Shown here: piece after piece, positions 8,908 to 20,133 of the stretch
How the letters are laid out: each line of letters starts with the position of its first letter
How positions within the stretch are numbered: the stretch's first letter is position 1
Assembly: GCA_905221605.1 (NCBI GenBank)
Contig: CAJNDS010002244.1
Coordinates: forward strand, 446,501-510,500
Reading direction: 5' to 3'
DNA: 64,000 nucleotides
DNA from: Symbiodinium natans
Taxonomy: Eukaryota; Sar; Dinophyceae; Suessiales; Symbiodiniaceae
Made by a program: the position numbers and the translations under genes
The notes under the pieces: generated by a model
Databases searched by the model: none
Told to the model about the DNA's origin: nothing
Seen by the model: only the letters and a program-made list of their open reading frames with translations

Positions 8908-8988
8908 CTTCCAGCCGTGGACAGCGAGGCACCACTTGGGAGCTCGCTAGAGCCGCTAGAGCATCTTGCAGTTCTGGAACATTGCTAA
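8908..8988 (+). CDS. Candidate terminal exon
   Basis: Acceptor TGCGCAG at 8901-8907; frame LPAVDSEAPLGSSLEPLEHL ends at TAA (8986-8988). Acidic, leucine-rich tail; lies between element A3 and an (AT)n microsatellite. Confidence 0.5.
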   Translation, partial: LPAVDSEAPLGSSLEPLEHLAVLEHC

Positions 8989-9000
8989 TCGACGTCAGAT

Positions 9001-9060
9001 AGATATATATATATATGTGAACATATGTATATGTATGTATATGTAGATAGCTATATATAA
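9001..9060. repeat. (AT)n/(GTAT)n microsatellite
   Basis: AT and GTAT repeats of about 60 nt after the terminal exon at 8908-8988; the next 350 nt hold nothing recognisable. Confidence 0.85.
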
Positions 9061-9477
9061 CAACATGTAGTTCAGGAGAGAATGAAGTGCGTAAGAAGGA
9101 AAGGTCATTTTTCTAGCATTCTGGAGGTCTTCTGTTTACTGTCGCTGAGAGTCCAACCCTGAGCATTGCACATTGAATCCAATCATTCCTTAAAAAGCAT
9201 TGCTATCGGTTTGAAACATCAAAACCATAATTTCAAGTAAACAAAATGGGTCAGAAGTGTCAAAAATCAAAATCAATATGCAAATCCATGTAACGAATCC
9301 ATATGGCACTCGTTTTTTGCAAGCATAAGCCTGCCCTTTGACAAGGGCCCTCACACGCTGACACTCTGAGCTACAGATGGGAGATCCGACGAAGTCTTCG
9401 TCTTTGAAAGTCCAATGGCCTCTGGAGAACTTTGTGCATTCCAGATCGGGTGCTGGAAAGTGTGGTGCTTCATCACC

Positions 9478-9566
9478 ACATGAAACAGTTTTTCCTTATC
9501 TCTAGGGTCCACTCGTTCAGCCCGTCATACTCGTCCAGGAACACCCTTTGCATCCAGGAAAGTCGT
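9478..9566 (-). CDS. Candidate minus-strand exon
   Basis: On the minus strand the frame reads MQRVFLDEYDGLNEWTLEI with few low-complexity residues. Another minus frame upstream (about 9575-9720, reading WMTVLLQTLRDRHWYMR) is also open; how the two join is unclear. Function unknown. Confidence 0.4.
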
Positions 9567-9887
9567 ACTCAAGTTGGTGAGTCGGGCGCTGTGGATAGCG
9601 GCAATCAGATAGGAGTGTAGGGGAGGCCGCATGTACCAATGTCTGTCCCTCAGGGTTTGTAGGAGAACAGTCATCCAACGGGAGACGCTGGCGTACGGCT
9701 CAGTCTTGGAACTCGACACCCCCCCCCTCCCCCCATGCAAAATTTTGCAGGGAGGGCCCCATGGAATGTGCATCCACTTCAGATACATTCCACGTGCACT
9801 GCATCACGGGGCCGGCGCGGGAGCACGGAGCACCATGTGGGACACAGCGAGATGCAGACCGTCACCGGAGCACAGATGGGACGAATA

Positions 9888-9974
9888 TAGGGGTCGGAAT
9901 AATTACTAATAATCTTCCCTTGGGGTCCCTTTATAGTTATACCCAAAAAGCTATTCTAATTGTTAAGGCCCCTA
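9888..9974. repeat. Element C1
   Basis: Family C: GGTCGGAATAATTACTAAT … TTCCCTTGGGGTCCCTTT … CTATTCTAATTGTTAAGGCCCC. Five copies in the window. Confidence 0.8.
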
Positions 9975-10203
9975 CTTATTCAAGTTATTCAAACCCCTTT
10001 ATTAGTTACGGAACGCGCACAAGGGACCCAGGCGCAGGCGAGAGAGCATTTTTCTGTCACGTCGAACGACGCCGCAAGGCTTTAGGGTTTCGGGTTTAGG
10101 GTTTAGGGTTTAGGGTTTTTAGATTGACCGCCGCGACCTTCGAAGGACACAGGGAAACGAGGTCAGCGTAATCTTCGTTCCCCTTTGAACGTTTGCAACC
10201 CCA

Positions 10204-10310
10204 AATGGGGTTTACCAACATAAGGGACCCTACTATAGACCCCCAGATCGTAGAATTCCCTTTATCATGAGGACCAAAATAAGGTACCCCTATTTTCGGA
10301 AACCCCCCTA
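10204..10310. repeat. Element D1
   Basis: Family D: GGGGTTTACCAACATAAGGG … CATGAGGACC … CCCCTATTTTCGGAAACCCCCC. TIR GGGGGTTTACGA-like. Confidence 0.7.
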
Positions 10311-11154
10311 TGAAGATCTTACATCTTACACGACTTGGGGAGCCAAGCCGATGGGTTGCCGGCTTAGGGCTTCGGATGATTCAGATCAGGACTGCAGCAT
10401 CAGCCTGTCGACGCAAGGCAGGGTACAACCCGGAGTTTAGGGTTTAGGCTTTAGGGTATTAGACATCAATCAAGGGTGGTTCGCGTCCCTCCCCGAACCC
10501 TTGAACCCTGGCCTAGAACCCTAAAACCCGGAATCCTAAAGCCAGGAACTAAGGGCCGGAAGCCCTAAACCCTAAAGCCCCCAGCCCCCAAACCCTAAAG
10601 CCCCGAGCCCTAAACCCTATATAAACCCTAAACCCAAAACTGGAGGAAGAGTTGAAAAGCTCAAGGCAAGGGAGCCTCCAAGGGTTTAGGGTTTAGGGTT
10701 TAAAGTTTAGGGCCCTGAACTTGTAAAACCCTACTTGAAAGCCCATTTCACTTAGCAAGTAGGGGTTAGCAAGTCGTGCTATGAGGATTCTGGAAGAATT
10801 TCTAGAAGATACCCAACCAGACTTTGCTAAGTCACATGGGCTTCCAAGTGCAACCCTGAATCCTGGAACGCCATGTAGTGCCTCCCACCCTTGAGCCCAA
10901 TTCCCAAAGAGCCCCAATACCCTAAACCCTAAACCCTATAGGGACCCACATTATGATTTATCGTATATTGCTTATTTAGGAACCTACCCAAAGACCCAAA
11001 AAAAGAAGTCACTCGGGTTGAGGGCTTAGGGTGCAAAAAGCGTTTAGGGCCCCCCATGCCAGTATCTCTGGGCAGGCGGTCGCCCCCCTGAGCACGAGCT
11101 GGTCCCTCAGGACACAGCGATGAGTTTTTTGGGTTTCAGGGTTTGGGGTTTATC

Positions 11155-11252
11155 TAAGGGTAGTTCTAAGGAGCCTTAGTATGGTCCCTTACCTCCTTTA
11201 CAGGGTTCTGAAGTGTGGGGTCCTTGGGTTGTATAGGGCATATGTGGGGTAG
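11155..11252 (-). repeat. Element L2
   Basis: Reverse complement contains CCCTATACAACCCAAGG … GTAAAGGAGGTAAGGGACC, as in L1. Confidence 0.6.
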
Positions 11253-12009
11253 AAAGGCGCGTAATCGACCCCCCCCCCCCCAATGGTATCCCCCCCCTGG
11301 TAACCCCCCCCAAGCCCTGCCTGTTTTTTGGAGGGGGGAGGGACAGAGAAGGGTAAACCCGAAACCTTTGCAGCTTTAACCCTGAACCCTCAACCGTAAA
11401 CCCAGCACGAACCACAGGGGGGAGAAAGGAAACCGTAAACCTACCACTACCCCAAACCTTGAACCCTAATCAAACTCTAAACTCACAGCACCAATGGACC
11501 AGAGTGAAAATCCTGAACCCTACAGCCTAACCCTAAACACATGAACCACAGACCATGAACCACGGGGCGGGCAGAAACCCAAAACCCACCTGTGGTTCAT
11601 CCCTGTAGGGGGTCCCACGGGGGGGAGGGGCGGGGGGGGTGCGCCCATGCTGGCCCATATAAGGGGTCCCCTTTCCAGGGCCCATATACTAATTAAGGAT
11701 CACCCTAAGAGTTTAGGCAGCCCCGACAAGCCTGTTGCCATAAGAGGTTGGTTCTCAGGTTTGGAGGCTTCTATTGGTGTCTGTGGTACACATCACCCCG
11801 TTCCAAGTGGACCCGAGTAGGCCAGGGCCAATTATTTCCGGATTGAGGGTTTAGGGCTACGCCATTTTGGTTGCGAGATTCCAATTGAGTGCCCCCTGAT
11901 ATTAAATTAGGTGCACGTGAGTGAGTGGTGTGGCGTTATGTCTACCGACATCATGGGACGAAAACTGTTTGGCTGCATCGGCTACACGATTAGGGTCTCT
12001 AAACGCTGT

Positions 12010-12159
12010 GGCTACACGTGCGTAGCCGAGTACCTTCAGCAAGCACTGTTCGATACGGCAAGCACCATCAAAGCAATCCAGAGCGCAGCCGCGCAAGAGA
12101 TGTACGGCCCAAGAGTTGATGGTTTACAGGCTGGGGAATCCTTGCCCAGACGCTGGTGA
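12010..12159 (+). CDS. Candidate exon, function unknown
   Basis: Frame EYLQQALFDTASTIKAIQS then AAAQEMYGPRVDGLQAGES, a helix-like protein stretch; possible donor GTGAAG at about 12157. Other open plus-strand frames follow (about 12294-12370 and 12350-12470, the latter reading LELPYFLLFEGGTMEAM). They may be successive exons of one gene. Confidence 0.45.
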   Translation, partial: GYTCVAEYLQQALFDTASTIKAIQSAAAQEMYGPRVDGLQAGESLPRRW

Positions 12160-12692
12160 AGACGAGGCGACCCCTCAAACTGATGTGGAAGTCCTTACCA
12201 GACCGCCATTTGAACAAATCATGAAGGAGACAGAGCATCATTGTCAGGCTCCCTTCTTAGTCGGGGCTGCGCCGGCGGCAGGTCTCTGTGCACGAGATCA
12301 AAGTGCGGAAGTCAACTGAAACATGCATGTGCGTCCTCCACATCCTCAGCATGTTACCTCGAGCTGCCATACTTCCTCTTGTTTGAGGGCGGGACGATGG
12401 AGGCGATGTCTCTCTCGGAGCTGCTCAACGGCTGCCGCGCCATCAAGCCCTTGAGGGACTCTTTTCAATGCCGTCACCATGCGCACCACTTTCAGCCCCT
12501 CAAGCATATCCCCTCCTGTTGAGTCACCCTAATAAGGAACCAAACTCGCAGACCAATCCTCTGGGATGGCAGATGAGGTGGCAAGACCATCTCGCCACAT
12601 GTAGCACGGAGCTGACTGACTCGTTCACGAAGCGCCTGTGTCGCACCCGGCTAGGACTTCACAGTATTGGTTCCAAACAAAGGGTTTAGGGA

Positions 12693-12812
12693 TACCTCAA
12701 AACTCTAGTTATAAGTAGGGCTTTAAGAATGGTAATTACACTTATAACATCTTATAACCCTATTTAGGGCACTTATAACCCTTCCTGTAAGTACCTATGA
12801 ACCTCCAAGTAG
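12693..12812. repeat. Element A4
   Basis: Right arm CCTATGAACCTCCAAGTAG and inner TTATAACCCTATTTAGGGCA clear; left terminus diverged. Confidence 0.65.
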
Positions 12813-12829
12813 GGCCAATGTACCAAAGA

Positions 12830-15290
12830 GGCCAATGCACCTTAAGTACGGAATGTAGCTTAAGCCATACAGAACCCTTATTATGATTCAAGGTATGTTC
12901 CTTATCCAGGGTGTATTGGGATGGGCTGTTTGGGTAGATCCGGTACCCGAAAACCTAAAACCCGAAACCCTAAAACCCTACAACCCTAAAACCCTAAAAC
13001 CCTAAAACCCTAATCCCTAAACCCTAAACCCTAAATCCTAAACCCGAATTAAACCCAAAACCCTAAACTCGGGGGATCAGGATCCACAGGCTTGGAGGGG
13101 AAATTAAATAAGAACTTCGGTCATGCGATCCCCGCGTCGCCATGGGCTTGGAGTTCAAGGTGGGCGGATTTAGGGTTTAGGGTTTAGGGTGAGAGAGAGA
13201 GAGAGAGGGTTTAGGGTGAGCGTTCTTTTTGGATGTTTGGGTGTAGGTGCTGACAGGGGTATGCTTGAAGAGGCGTCATTTACTTCCTTTCAGTTTGTGA
13301 CTGGTTGTGTGAGCGTGAGGGGAGGGTGTGCGGCGTTCTGGATGTCTGGTTTGGGGTTATCGTGGCCTTTGGCTGCTTATTGGTCGGTCAGATCCCGACG
13401 GACATCTAGGTCCCCAAGCCATACATCCAAAACCCTTAAAACCGTAACCCTTAAAGCAGAAGATGGTTGCCCTGCAGAAGCTGCACGTAGTCACATAGTA
13501 TGCTCCTTGCACCCCAAAGACATTGTTGGCAAATGGAAGTGCGCCAAGCCAGCCAGCAATCTTGGCGCAACTCAGGCACCAACCACCAGCCAAGGGAAGG
13601 AAGGACTCGGAAGTGTAGGTGTCACCTGCGATTTGGTGTTTAGGGTTTAGGGTCACAAGGGTTTCGGTACCGAGGATGAACAAAAACGTTTATGAGTCTG
13701 CGGGATGTTGTCAGTTCACATCTTTACCCTACACATGCTTCCAGGGACCTGATAGTTAGGTTACCAGAACCCTTACACAATAAGTACGTCCGGAGAGTAG
13801 AGGGTTTCGGATTTGTCTACACGCGCTGCCACTGCTCGGACATGGTCAAGTTTGAGTTGACGTTTCTCTCTCTCGCAAGTTTCAGTGCTGCACTTCCTTG
13901 ACAAGGGCGCGCAAGTCTGCACTCATGTGTCTTGTTGCAGAAGCTGGGAGGCCAAGCAAAGGTTGTCAAAACTCCGAGGGCCCTGAATTAAGCCCCCGAG
14001 CCCTGAGACCCTAAGGGCCCAAACATCCGGTTTTGGGTTTGGAGTGTTGGAGTGAACCCTACTTGGAGGTTCAGCGGTAGTTATAGCTCGAGTTATGAGT
14101 ACCCTAACATATGGTGTCAATATAGCTACCATACTTATAAACCTACTTACAACTGCCCATGAACCTCCAAGTAGCCCCCCCCCCCCCCCCCCCCGAGTCT
14201 TCGTACTGGTTGCCTGCAAGATTTGGCTTTAGACCGCTGAAGCCCTAAACCCTTAGAGCCCCGAACCCCAGACTCTAATGTTAAAGCCACGCCCGAAACC
14301 CTGAACTGCATAAATGAGCCCTAAACACTCCGCAGGAGTGGACCTCCTAACCCTAAACCCGAAACTCTGAGTCCTAACCCTAAACCCTAAACTTTGAGTC
14401 CGAACCCAAACCCTAACCTCTGCGTCTGGAACCACAGGAGTGGACCTCCATCCGTGGATGGTTCAGCTGGTGGCCCTTCTCAAAGGCCCCAGTTTCCTGC
14501 CGTGCTGTTTAGGGTTTCGGGTCTAGGGCTTAGGGTTTCGGGTTTAGGGCTTCCCGAAGCGTGCTGTCTCATGACTTAGTAGCTGAGTAGGTAATCTTTA
14601 GCCTTTTGGGGTATGTATATATATATATATATCATCCTGCCAAAATGGAAAGGTTAGCCTGTTTTAGCCCAGGGTACTCAGCAATCAGGATGAAGACTTG
14701 GGCCACTAGGTGTTTTGTGCGTGATTGCGTGATGAAGCTTCCTGAAGATAAGTTGCATGTGTGTTGGAAGTCCGTTGCTCGATAGCGCGGTGGGCTGAGG
14801 GCTCCCCCAGCTCTGCAGACATTCTTGCGGCTTCAGCAACCCGACTCAAAGCCCTAAAGCCCTAGAAGCTCTGAAGCCTAAGCGCTAAGTCCGATGTGCA
14901 AGGGGAGGACGGACCTTGAGCCTAGAAGTAGTACTACCGTACCATTTTCAGGTCAATGCGCTCATCGTTCTTTCCGGTAATCCACTAATCGACTTGTCCA
15001 AAAGTGCGTGGCTGTGCAAAGCCTCAACTAAAAATCCTGATCCTGCAGTGCGACCGAGTCAGCTAGGCAGGTGGCAAAGCAAAGAAACTGATCCTGAAGT
15101 GACATCGACATGATACTGGGGCTGGGGGGGAGGGAGCCTTGTCTGTTGCAGTCAAACCCAATAGACGGGCGGGGCTTTTCACGTTCTACAGGCACATTGC
15201 AGAGTGAGAGGGATGTGTTATCCAATGAAGGCCGCCGACGACCGACACGAAACGCAAGTTGCAGCGCCTTGACTTGTGACTTGCGGATCA
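12830..15290. other. Mostly intronic/intergenic stretch
   Basis: Only weak open frames (for example 13240-13420 plus). Contains A5, degenerate CCCTAAA runs (12950-13075, 14230-14410), a (GA)n run nested in a telomeric tract (13160-13217), an (AT)n run at 14616-14632 and a C-run at 14166-14194. Confidence 0.45.
14059..14174. repeat. Element A5
   Basis: CTACTTGGAGGTTC … CCCATGAACCTCCAAGTAG, TA target duplication, followed by a run of C. Confidence 0.85.
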
Positions 15291-15298
15291 GTCCGGCT

Positions 15299-15360
15299 AT
15301 ACTTGGAGGTTCGTGCGCAGGTACAAGTAGGGTCATATGGTCATACGTACGGGGGACTGT
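15299..15360. repeat. Element A6 (left half)
   Basis: ATACTTGGAGGTTCGTGCGC then ACAAGTAGGG; right arm missing. Confidence 0.65.
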
Positions 15361-15391
15361 TCGTAAGTGCTGGTGTTGCGACCACTGTCCC

Positions 15392-15497
15392 AGGTTCAGC
15401 GATGGACAGCTCTGGGATGTTCCAAGAGCTTTTGCAGAAGCGTACTTCTTTGAGCATCGTTGTTGTTGGCATGACACTGCATGCCTTTCTTTCACCG
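15392..15497 (+). CDS. Candidate exon
   Basis: Acceptor CCCAG at 15387-15391 and donor GTAGGC at 15498 enclose two open frames. One reads MDSSGMFQELLQKRT then LSIVVVGMTLHAFLS (membrane-helix-like); the other reads DVPRAFAEAYFFEH. The frame cannot be chosen without neighbours. Confidence 0.4.
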
Positions 15498-15867
15498 TAG
15501 GCCTGAAGGCTCTTGAGGCTATATCCTGCTTCCGAAGATCTGTGCTACGCAAGAACTGTCCACTTCCGAACCATGTTGCTTCTGTCCGCTGATTGCCTTA
15601 GGTTTGAAAGCTTCTGCAAAGCTCAGAAGACAAGTCACAAGCTCTTACCCTGACCAGCAAGGCCATTGCGCCTGCGCAGAGTGCATTGGCAACAGGTACT
15701 GCCGCCCTGCTCAGAATAGATATTGGGCTGAATTCTGCACGAGCCTGACATGAGTTCTCAAAGCCCACCAAAATTTTGTCTGTAAAGGTCTCTGAGGATT
15801 CTCGCTGGGTCGGGGTGATCGCGTAGCCAGCACAAGTGTAAGTGCAGTTGTAAGGCAAGTACATGTG

Positions 15868-15962
15868 TACTTGGGGGTTCATGGTAAGTGCCCTAATATG
15901 GTTGTAAGTACAGTTATAAGTACAGTTCTTATTGGTTAAGAAGTACCATGAAGCTCCAAGTA
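15868..15962. repeat. Element A7
   Basis: GTACTTGGGGGTTCATGG … ACCATGAAGCTCCAAGTA; TA duplication. Confidence 0.75.
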
Positions 15963-15979
15963 AAGCAGCATCACGCAAG

Positions 15980-17060
15980 GAAGGATGGGCTTGTTCGTTT
16001 GCGGGGCCCGCCTAGAATGTCCTCTTACGGTGCCAGCTTGGCCGGGAACAGAGACCTGGGTTTAGGGTTTAGGGTTTAGGGTTTAGGGATTAGGGTTTAG
16101 GGTTTAGGGTTTAGGAGGCGTATACCCCCAATGTAAGGGTAATGGGCTCTTTGGGCACTGCTTCGCCCAGGCCTCGCGGACCACTGCCCTCGAGACGCCT
16201 CAGGTCAGACTCTTGTGAGTTGTGCTCCGAGGTGTGGTTCAAGGGGTTTAGTTACATGTAACATATATGTATATATAAATATATGTTTAGGGTTTAGGGT
16301 TTAGGGATTAGGGCTTGGGATTTAGGGTTTGGGGTTTGGGGTTTGGGGTTTATGGTTGGGAAGTTTGAGTTTTTGGGCTCAAGGTTGAGAGATCTTGGGG
16401 GTTTTGTGTTGCGGGGGTGTTCTACAAAGATGCAGCCAGTGCAGCATAGCACGCGGTGGCTTGGGACCCTAAACCCTAAACCCTAAACATCTGAGGGCTG
16501 GGTTGCGAGCAAAAGGTGTCGTATAGGGGGAGGGCCAGGTGTAACTCGAGAGCCCAAATTCGGAAGTTCGACCTCAACAACCTACCCTAAACCCTAAACT
16601 CCTAACCCTAAACCCTAAACTCTTAAAAGCTCTTAACCCGGAACCTTAAACCCTTCAAGCCCCTGGAGGTCGAAAGCTGGGATGTGCAAAGCCTGCCCGG
16701 TCAAGCTTCGCAGCCCTGGCTGCAGCGCAGGGGGTGCTTCTTCCCATACACCGATACAAGGGTTTAGGGTTTAGGGTTTAGGGTTTTGGTGCGTGGTGTA
16801 AGGTTGGGAGTTTAGGGTGCTTCGCGTGTAGGGCTTACGGCTTCTAACAGACGGCGTTCCGGGGGGGAGATTCCGAGATAGGCAGGGGAGGTGTGCAAGA
16901 GAGCGGGACTTCCTTGAACATCTGACCATGGGGCAGGCCGGTACAAGGAGTGCAAGAGGGTGTTTAGGGAACAAGTCAGAAGGTTCAGGGTTTATGCCAA
17001 ATTGGACCTCATGAACTTGAGGCGTGTATACCATGAAACCTAAGCCCGAAGGCTAAACCC
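15980..17060. other. Telomere-repeat-rich stretch without recognised exons
   Basis: G-strand tracts at 16058-16114, 16286-16352 and 16760-16787, C-strand units at 16460-16490 and 16583-16640, and a short (AT/GTAT) run near 16258-16286. Nothing coding recognised. Confidence 0.45.
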
Positions 17061-17094
17061 CAATAGAAGCCTTCATCCCCATCAGCCTTATTAA

Positions 17095-17206
17095 ATCTTG
17101 GGGATAGTTGGGAATCATGTTTAATTTTTTGGTACTACAATTCCTGAAAAACAGCCCAAAAACTAAAATGTTGGCTAGGGTTCCAAGTTCAGTGTAGTAA
17201 GCCCAT
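17095..17206 (+). repeat. Element J1
   Basis: ATCTTGGGGATAGTTGGG … GTACTACAATTCCTGAAAAA … AATGTTGGCTAGGGTTCC … GTGTAG. Aligns block by block with J2. Confidence 0.7.
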
Positions 17207-17285
17207 ATCTTCGGAGGTGCAAGCACGTCGTTTTTGGAGTGACCACGCGCTGGCTCGAAAGCTGGATTGGTTGCCCATGACATGT
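17196..17285 (+). CDS. Candidate exon after element J1
   Basis: Frame PISSEVQARRFWSDHALAR then KLDWLPMTCF, directly after the TAG end of element J1. A short open frame before J1 (17060-17098, reading IEAFIPISLIKSW) could be the upstream exon, but the phases tried did not join cleanly. Confidence 0.45.
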
Positions 17286-18170
17286 TTTATCTACACCCCC
17301 CCTTGGGAAATGTTTCTTTTCGGTTATATAAAACCAAGAGGATATAATAATCTTAATTTTTATTAAGGTTCTGAGGGGAGTATAGTTATGTTGAATGCCA
17401 AGGAGCTTCTCGACCCGACAATGATCGTTTACAGCCAGGTGTGGGCCCTGTTTTCTTTTGGATCAGCAAGTGCAACAAGTGCCCTACGGCGGCTGGATCT
17501 TCCATCAAATGTGATGTAGCACTTCATGGGCGGGCACTTCAAATTCAGTGCCCCAGTTGCTGTGCCCCAGTGAGTTCTCAAAAGCACTGACCCAAACAAG
17601 CAGGTGCCCAGCGACGGTGAGACGATGTCTCAGCAACACCGAGAAAAAAGCAGGGCAAAGTGGCAGGTATAGATCCACTGATGATCTTAGGGTTTAAGGT
17701 TTAGGGCTTAAGAATGTAGATGTCTTTGGGTTCATGAGGCACCCAGTCGAAGCACTCGACCTACAACCCCTAAGGCCGTCATACTAGCCCCAAGGATGCA
17801 ATGGGGCATTGCTTGGGTTCAGGGCTGAGGGGTTTAGCAATGCAGCCCTAAACCCTAAACCCTAAACCCTAAACCCTAGTCGGGTGCCAAAAAAATTCCC
17901 TAAACCCTAAACCCAAAACCCTAAAAGGGCTTAGGGATTTAGGGCTTGGGGTCAGCAGGGTTTTCACGTTCCTCCTTCGCAGCCGTGAAGGCTTGACGGT
18001 CCAACCCAATACTCTGGACCGTTACGTTCCAAAGCCGGGGAGAGTACCGGGAGAGTAGGCCGAAACTTGCTCTTGATTTCGATGTTTTGCTTCTGTCTTA
18101 CTCCTCATGACCTATTTCTAGTATTCGGATGTGCTGGACTTGGCATGTTTCTTACTTTTAGCCGGCCTTA

Positions 18171-18306
18171 AGAAGCACCGGGGATCTCAGTATCTGGGCC
18201 TCTGCCATGAGAGCCACACCGGGCCGGCGCCTGCCAGCTCTGCTCGCCCTGCAAGAAGCTCGAGAGTTCGCCGCGAAGCCCGACTCACTTTGGGCGTTTC
18301 AAGGGT
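18171..18306 (+). CDS. Candidate exon
   Basis: Frame LSIWASAMRATPGRRLPAL then ALQEAREFAAKPDSLWAF; acceptor CTTAAG just upstream. Ends where a degenerate G-strand telomeric tract starts (18307-18350). Function unknown. Confidence 0.5.
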
Positions 18307-18383
18307 TCGGGTTGTTGGCTTAGGGTTTGGGGGGTTTAGGGTTTAGGGCTTTAGGCCCTAAAGCCTCAGCCTGAACCCCACAA

Positions 18384-18500
18384 GTACCAGGGCAGCCGGA
18401 AGCCCCCCTTAAGCGAAGGAAACCTGAGCCGATGCTATTTGGCCGTCTGTCTTCGGACAGTTTCGGCTCCAAGACCTTAGGAGGCGGGGTGGGAGGGCAA
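18384..18500 (+). CDS. Candidate exon
   Basis: Frame PEAPLKRRKPEPMLFGRL then SSDSFGSKTLGG, basic and serine-rich. Could follow the exon at 18171-18306 across the short telomeric tract at 18307-18355. Confidence 0.45.
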
Positions 18501-18903
18501 CTCGAGGGATTCGGGCTTTGAGGGGTTTTTGGATGGGGCAAGTGCCCTACACCCTAAAGCAAAACGCTTGCGTGACGGGTGGGGAGGAAAACAGCAGTCC
18601 CACCTCTAGTGTTCGGGAGCAGGGGGGGTATGGATTGAAAGGTTGGAGCTTGGCTGCTGGCGATGACGGGGTCACGGGTGAGCTTGTCAAACCCGCGTCC
18701 AGGAGTTCAACGTTGCCCCCTTTCTTGCCCCTCAACTCAACTCCAAGCCAGATTTCAAACAAGACCTACAAGACTATAGCCCTAAACCCGAAACCCTAAA
18801 CCCTAAACCCTTGACGAGTTTTTTGTCAGCAAGGTTGCTGCTCCATGTTCAAGAGCCACGCCCAGAACCCCAAACACCGCAAGCAAGCCTTCCCAAGCCT
18901 CTT

Positions 18904-18975
18904 GAACCCTAAACCCTAAACCCTAAACCCTAAACCCTAAACCCTAAACCCTAAACCCTAAACCCTAAACCCTAC
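18904..18975 (-). repeat. Telomeric tract (CCCTAAA)n, 10 units
   Basis: Nearly perfect C-strand units. A G-strand tract of 8 units lies 75 bp further right (19052-19111), giving a large inverted pair. Confidence 0.93.
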
Positions 18976-19051
18976 AGGAAGTCACAGAACTCGAAACCCC
19001 AAGAGAGCCGCCCTCATACCCGAAAGCCGCTGCCAAGTCCGACACCACTTG

Positions 19052-19111
19052 GAGGTTTAGGGTTTAGGGTTTAGGGTTTAGGGTTTAGGGTTTAGGGTTT
19101 AGGGTTTAGGG
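19052..19111 (+). repeat. Telomeric tract (TTTAGGG)n, 8 units
   Basis: Perfect G-strand units, inverted relative to 18904-18975. Confidence 0.93.
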
Positions 19112-19239
19112 TTACTATATTCAACCCCTACTTAGGGTGCTTATAACCCTACTTATTAGCTCATTACCCGTGAAGCTCCAACACTGCCAGGGACCCCAGA
19201 AGCACTTCGCGTCTCCCTCTCTCGCTTTTTGGCCGTTCC

Positions 19240-19572
19240 GCTCTCCTCTTTCTCTCTCCACTCTCTCTCTCTCTCTCTCTCTGTCTTCTTGTGCGTCCTC
19301 TCTCCATATTGATCTCTCTCTATCTCTCTCTTTCTTCCTTTCTTCCTTTCTGCCTTTCTTCCTTTCTGCCTTTCTTCCTTTCTTCCTTTCTTTATTTCTT
19401 CCTTTCTTTCGTTCTTTTTTTCTTTATTTCTTTCTTTATTTATTTCTTTATTTCTTTCTTTCTTCCTTCCTTCCTTCCTTCCTTTCTTGCTTTCTCTCTT
19501 TCTCTCTCTCCCTCTCTCTCTCGCGCTCTCGCGCGCTCTCTCGCGCTCTCTCCCTTTCTCTTTCTCTCTCCT
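19240..19572 (+). repeat. Polypyrimidine microsatellite block (CT)n/(TTCC)n/(TTTC)n
   Basis: About 330 nt almost purely C/T on the plus strand; open frames here (Ser/Leu/Phe-rich) are artefacts. A CTCCAG at its right end could act as a 3' splice site with a giant polypyrimidine tract. Confidence 0.92.
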
Positions 19573-19679
19573 TGTGTTTGGCCTCCAGTGGAGCAGGGAG
19601 CCAACTTCGGGCGTCCAGCGCTGCCAGCTTGGCGACCACGGCCAGCTTTTGGGCCGTAAACTCCGAAACCCGAAACAGG

Positions 19680-19768
19680 GTTTAGGGTTTGGGGTTTAGG
19701 ATTAGGGTTTAGGGTTTAGGGTTTAGGGTTTAGGGTTTAGGGTTTAGGGTTTAGGGTTTAGGGTTTAG
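19680..19768 (+). repeat. Telomeric tract (TTTAGGG)n, about 11 units
   Basis: G-strand units, first ones degenerate; runs into element H2. Confidence 0.93.
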
Positions 19769-19845
19769 GGGTCTTGGGACATTTCATATTTTACCCTTTT
19801 GGGGGTTAAGGAATGTTTTTCAGAGGGCTTTAGGGGCCGTCCTAG
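19765..19845 (+). repeat. Element H2
   Basis: Right half TTTTTCAGAGGGCTTTAGGGG then CGTCCTAG matches H1/H3; the left end merges with a G-strand telomeric tract. Confidence 0.65.
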
Positions 19846-19999
19846 GAAGCTACCGCAAGCACTTGGAGTTGAGGATGCTGTGTTCGTTTGTCTTCTCGTC
19901 TCTTTGGTTTTTGTTTGGGCAAATGAGCTGCGATCCTATTCACTAACTTCTGAACTTGTGGGCTTCTTTGAGACAGTGTCCTCCCAGATTTGCAGCCCT

Positions 20000-20108
20000 G
20001 CAACCTTCTTTGACTACAATGTTTACAGCCCTTCAGCACCTGCCAGAGCTCAACCTTTCGCTTCCAAGCACTCGTGCTCAAGAGGTGGAGATGGTAAAAT
20101 GTTTGGGG
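20000..20108 (+). CDS. Candidate exon
   Basis: After CTCCCAG the frame reads LTTMFTALQHLPELNLSL then PSTRAQEVEMVKCLG. A G-strand telomeric remnant follows. An upstream frame starting after element H2 (about 19849, reading LPQALGVEDAVF) may be a preceding exon. Confidence 0.4.
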
Positions 20109-20133
20109 CTTAGGGTTTTCGAGTTTAAAGGGG

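Larger units (their letters stand above)
9990..11890. other. Non-coding stretch rich in degenerate telomeric units
   Basis: No exon recognised. Holds elements D1 and L2, G-strand tracts at about 10080-10120 and 10680-10705, degenerate C-strand CCCTAAA units at 10500-10640 and 11390-11590, and C/G homopolymer runs near 11268-11310. Confidence 0.5.

Noticed and set aside
13923-14219. 98-residue minus frame with poly-Gly
   Set aside because: Translation across element A5 and a C-run.
15028-15552. 174-residue minus-strand frame
   Set aside because: Runs through half of element A6 and overlaps better plus-strand exon candidates with splice signals.
16371-16390. TTTTTGGGCTCAAGG as a spliced-leader relic
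   Set aside because: Matches only the 3' part of the leader with an extra base and lies among degenerate telomeric units; likely chance.
19137-19685. 182-residue Ser/Leu/Phe-rich frame
   Set aside because: Translation of a polypyrimidine microsatellite block.
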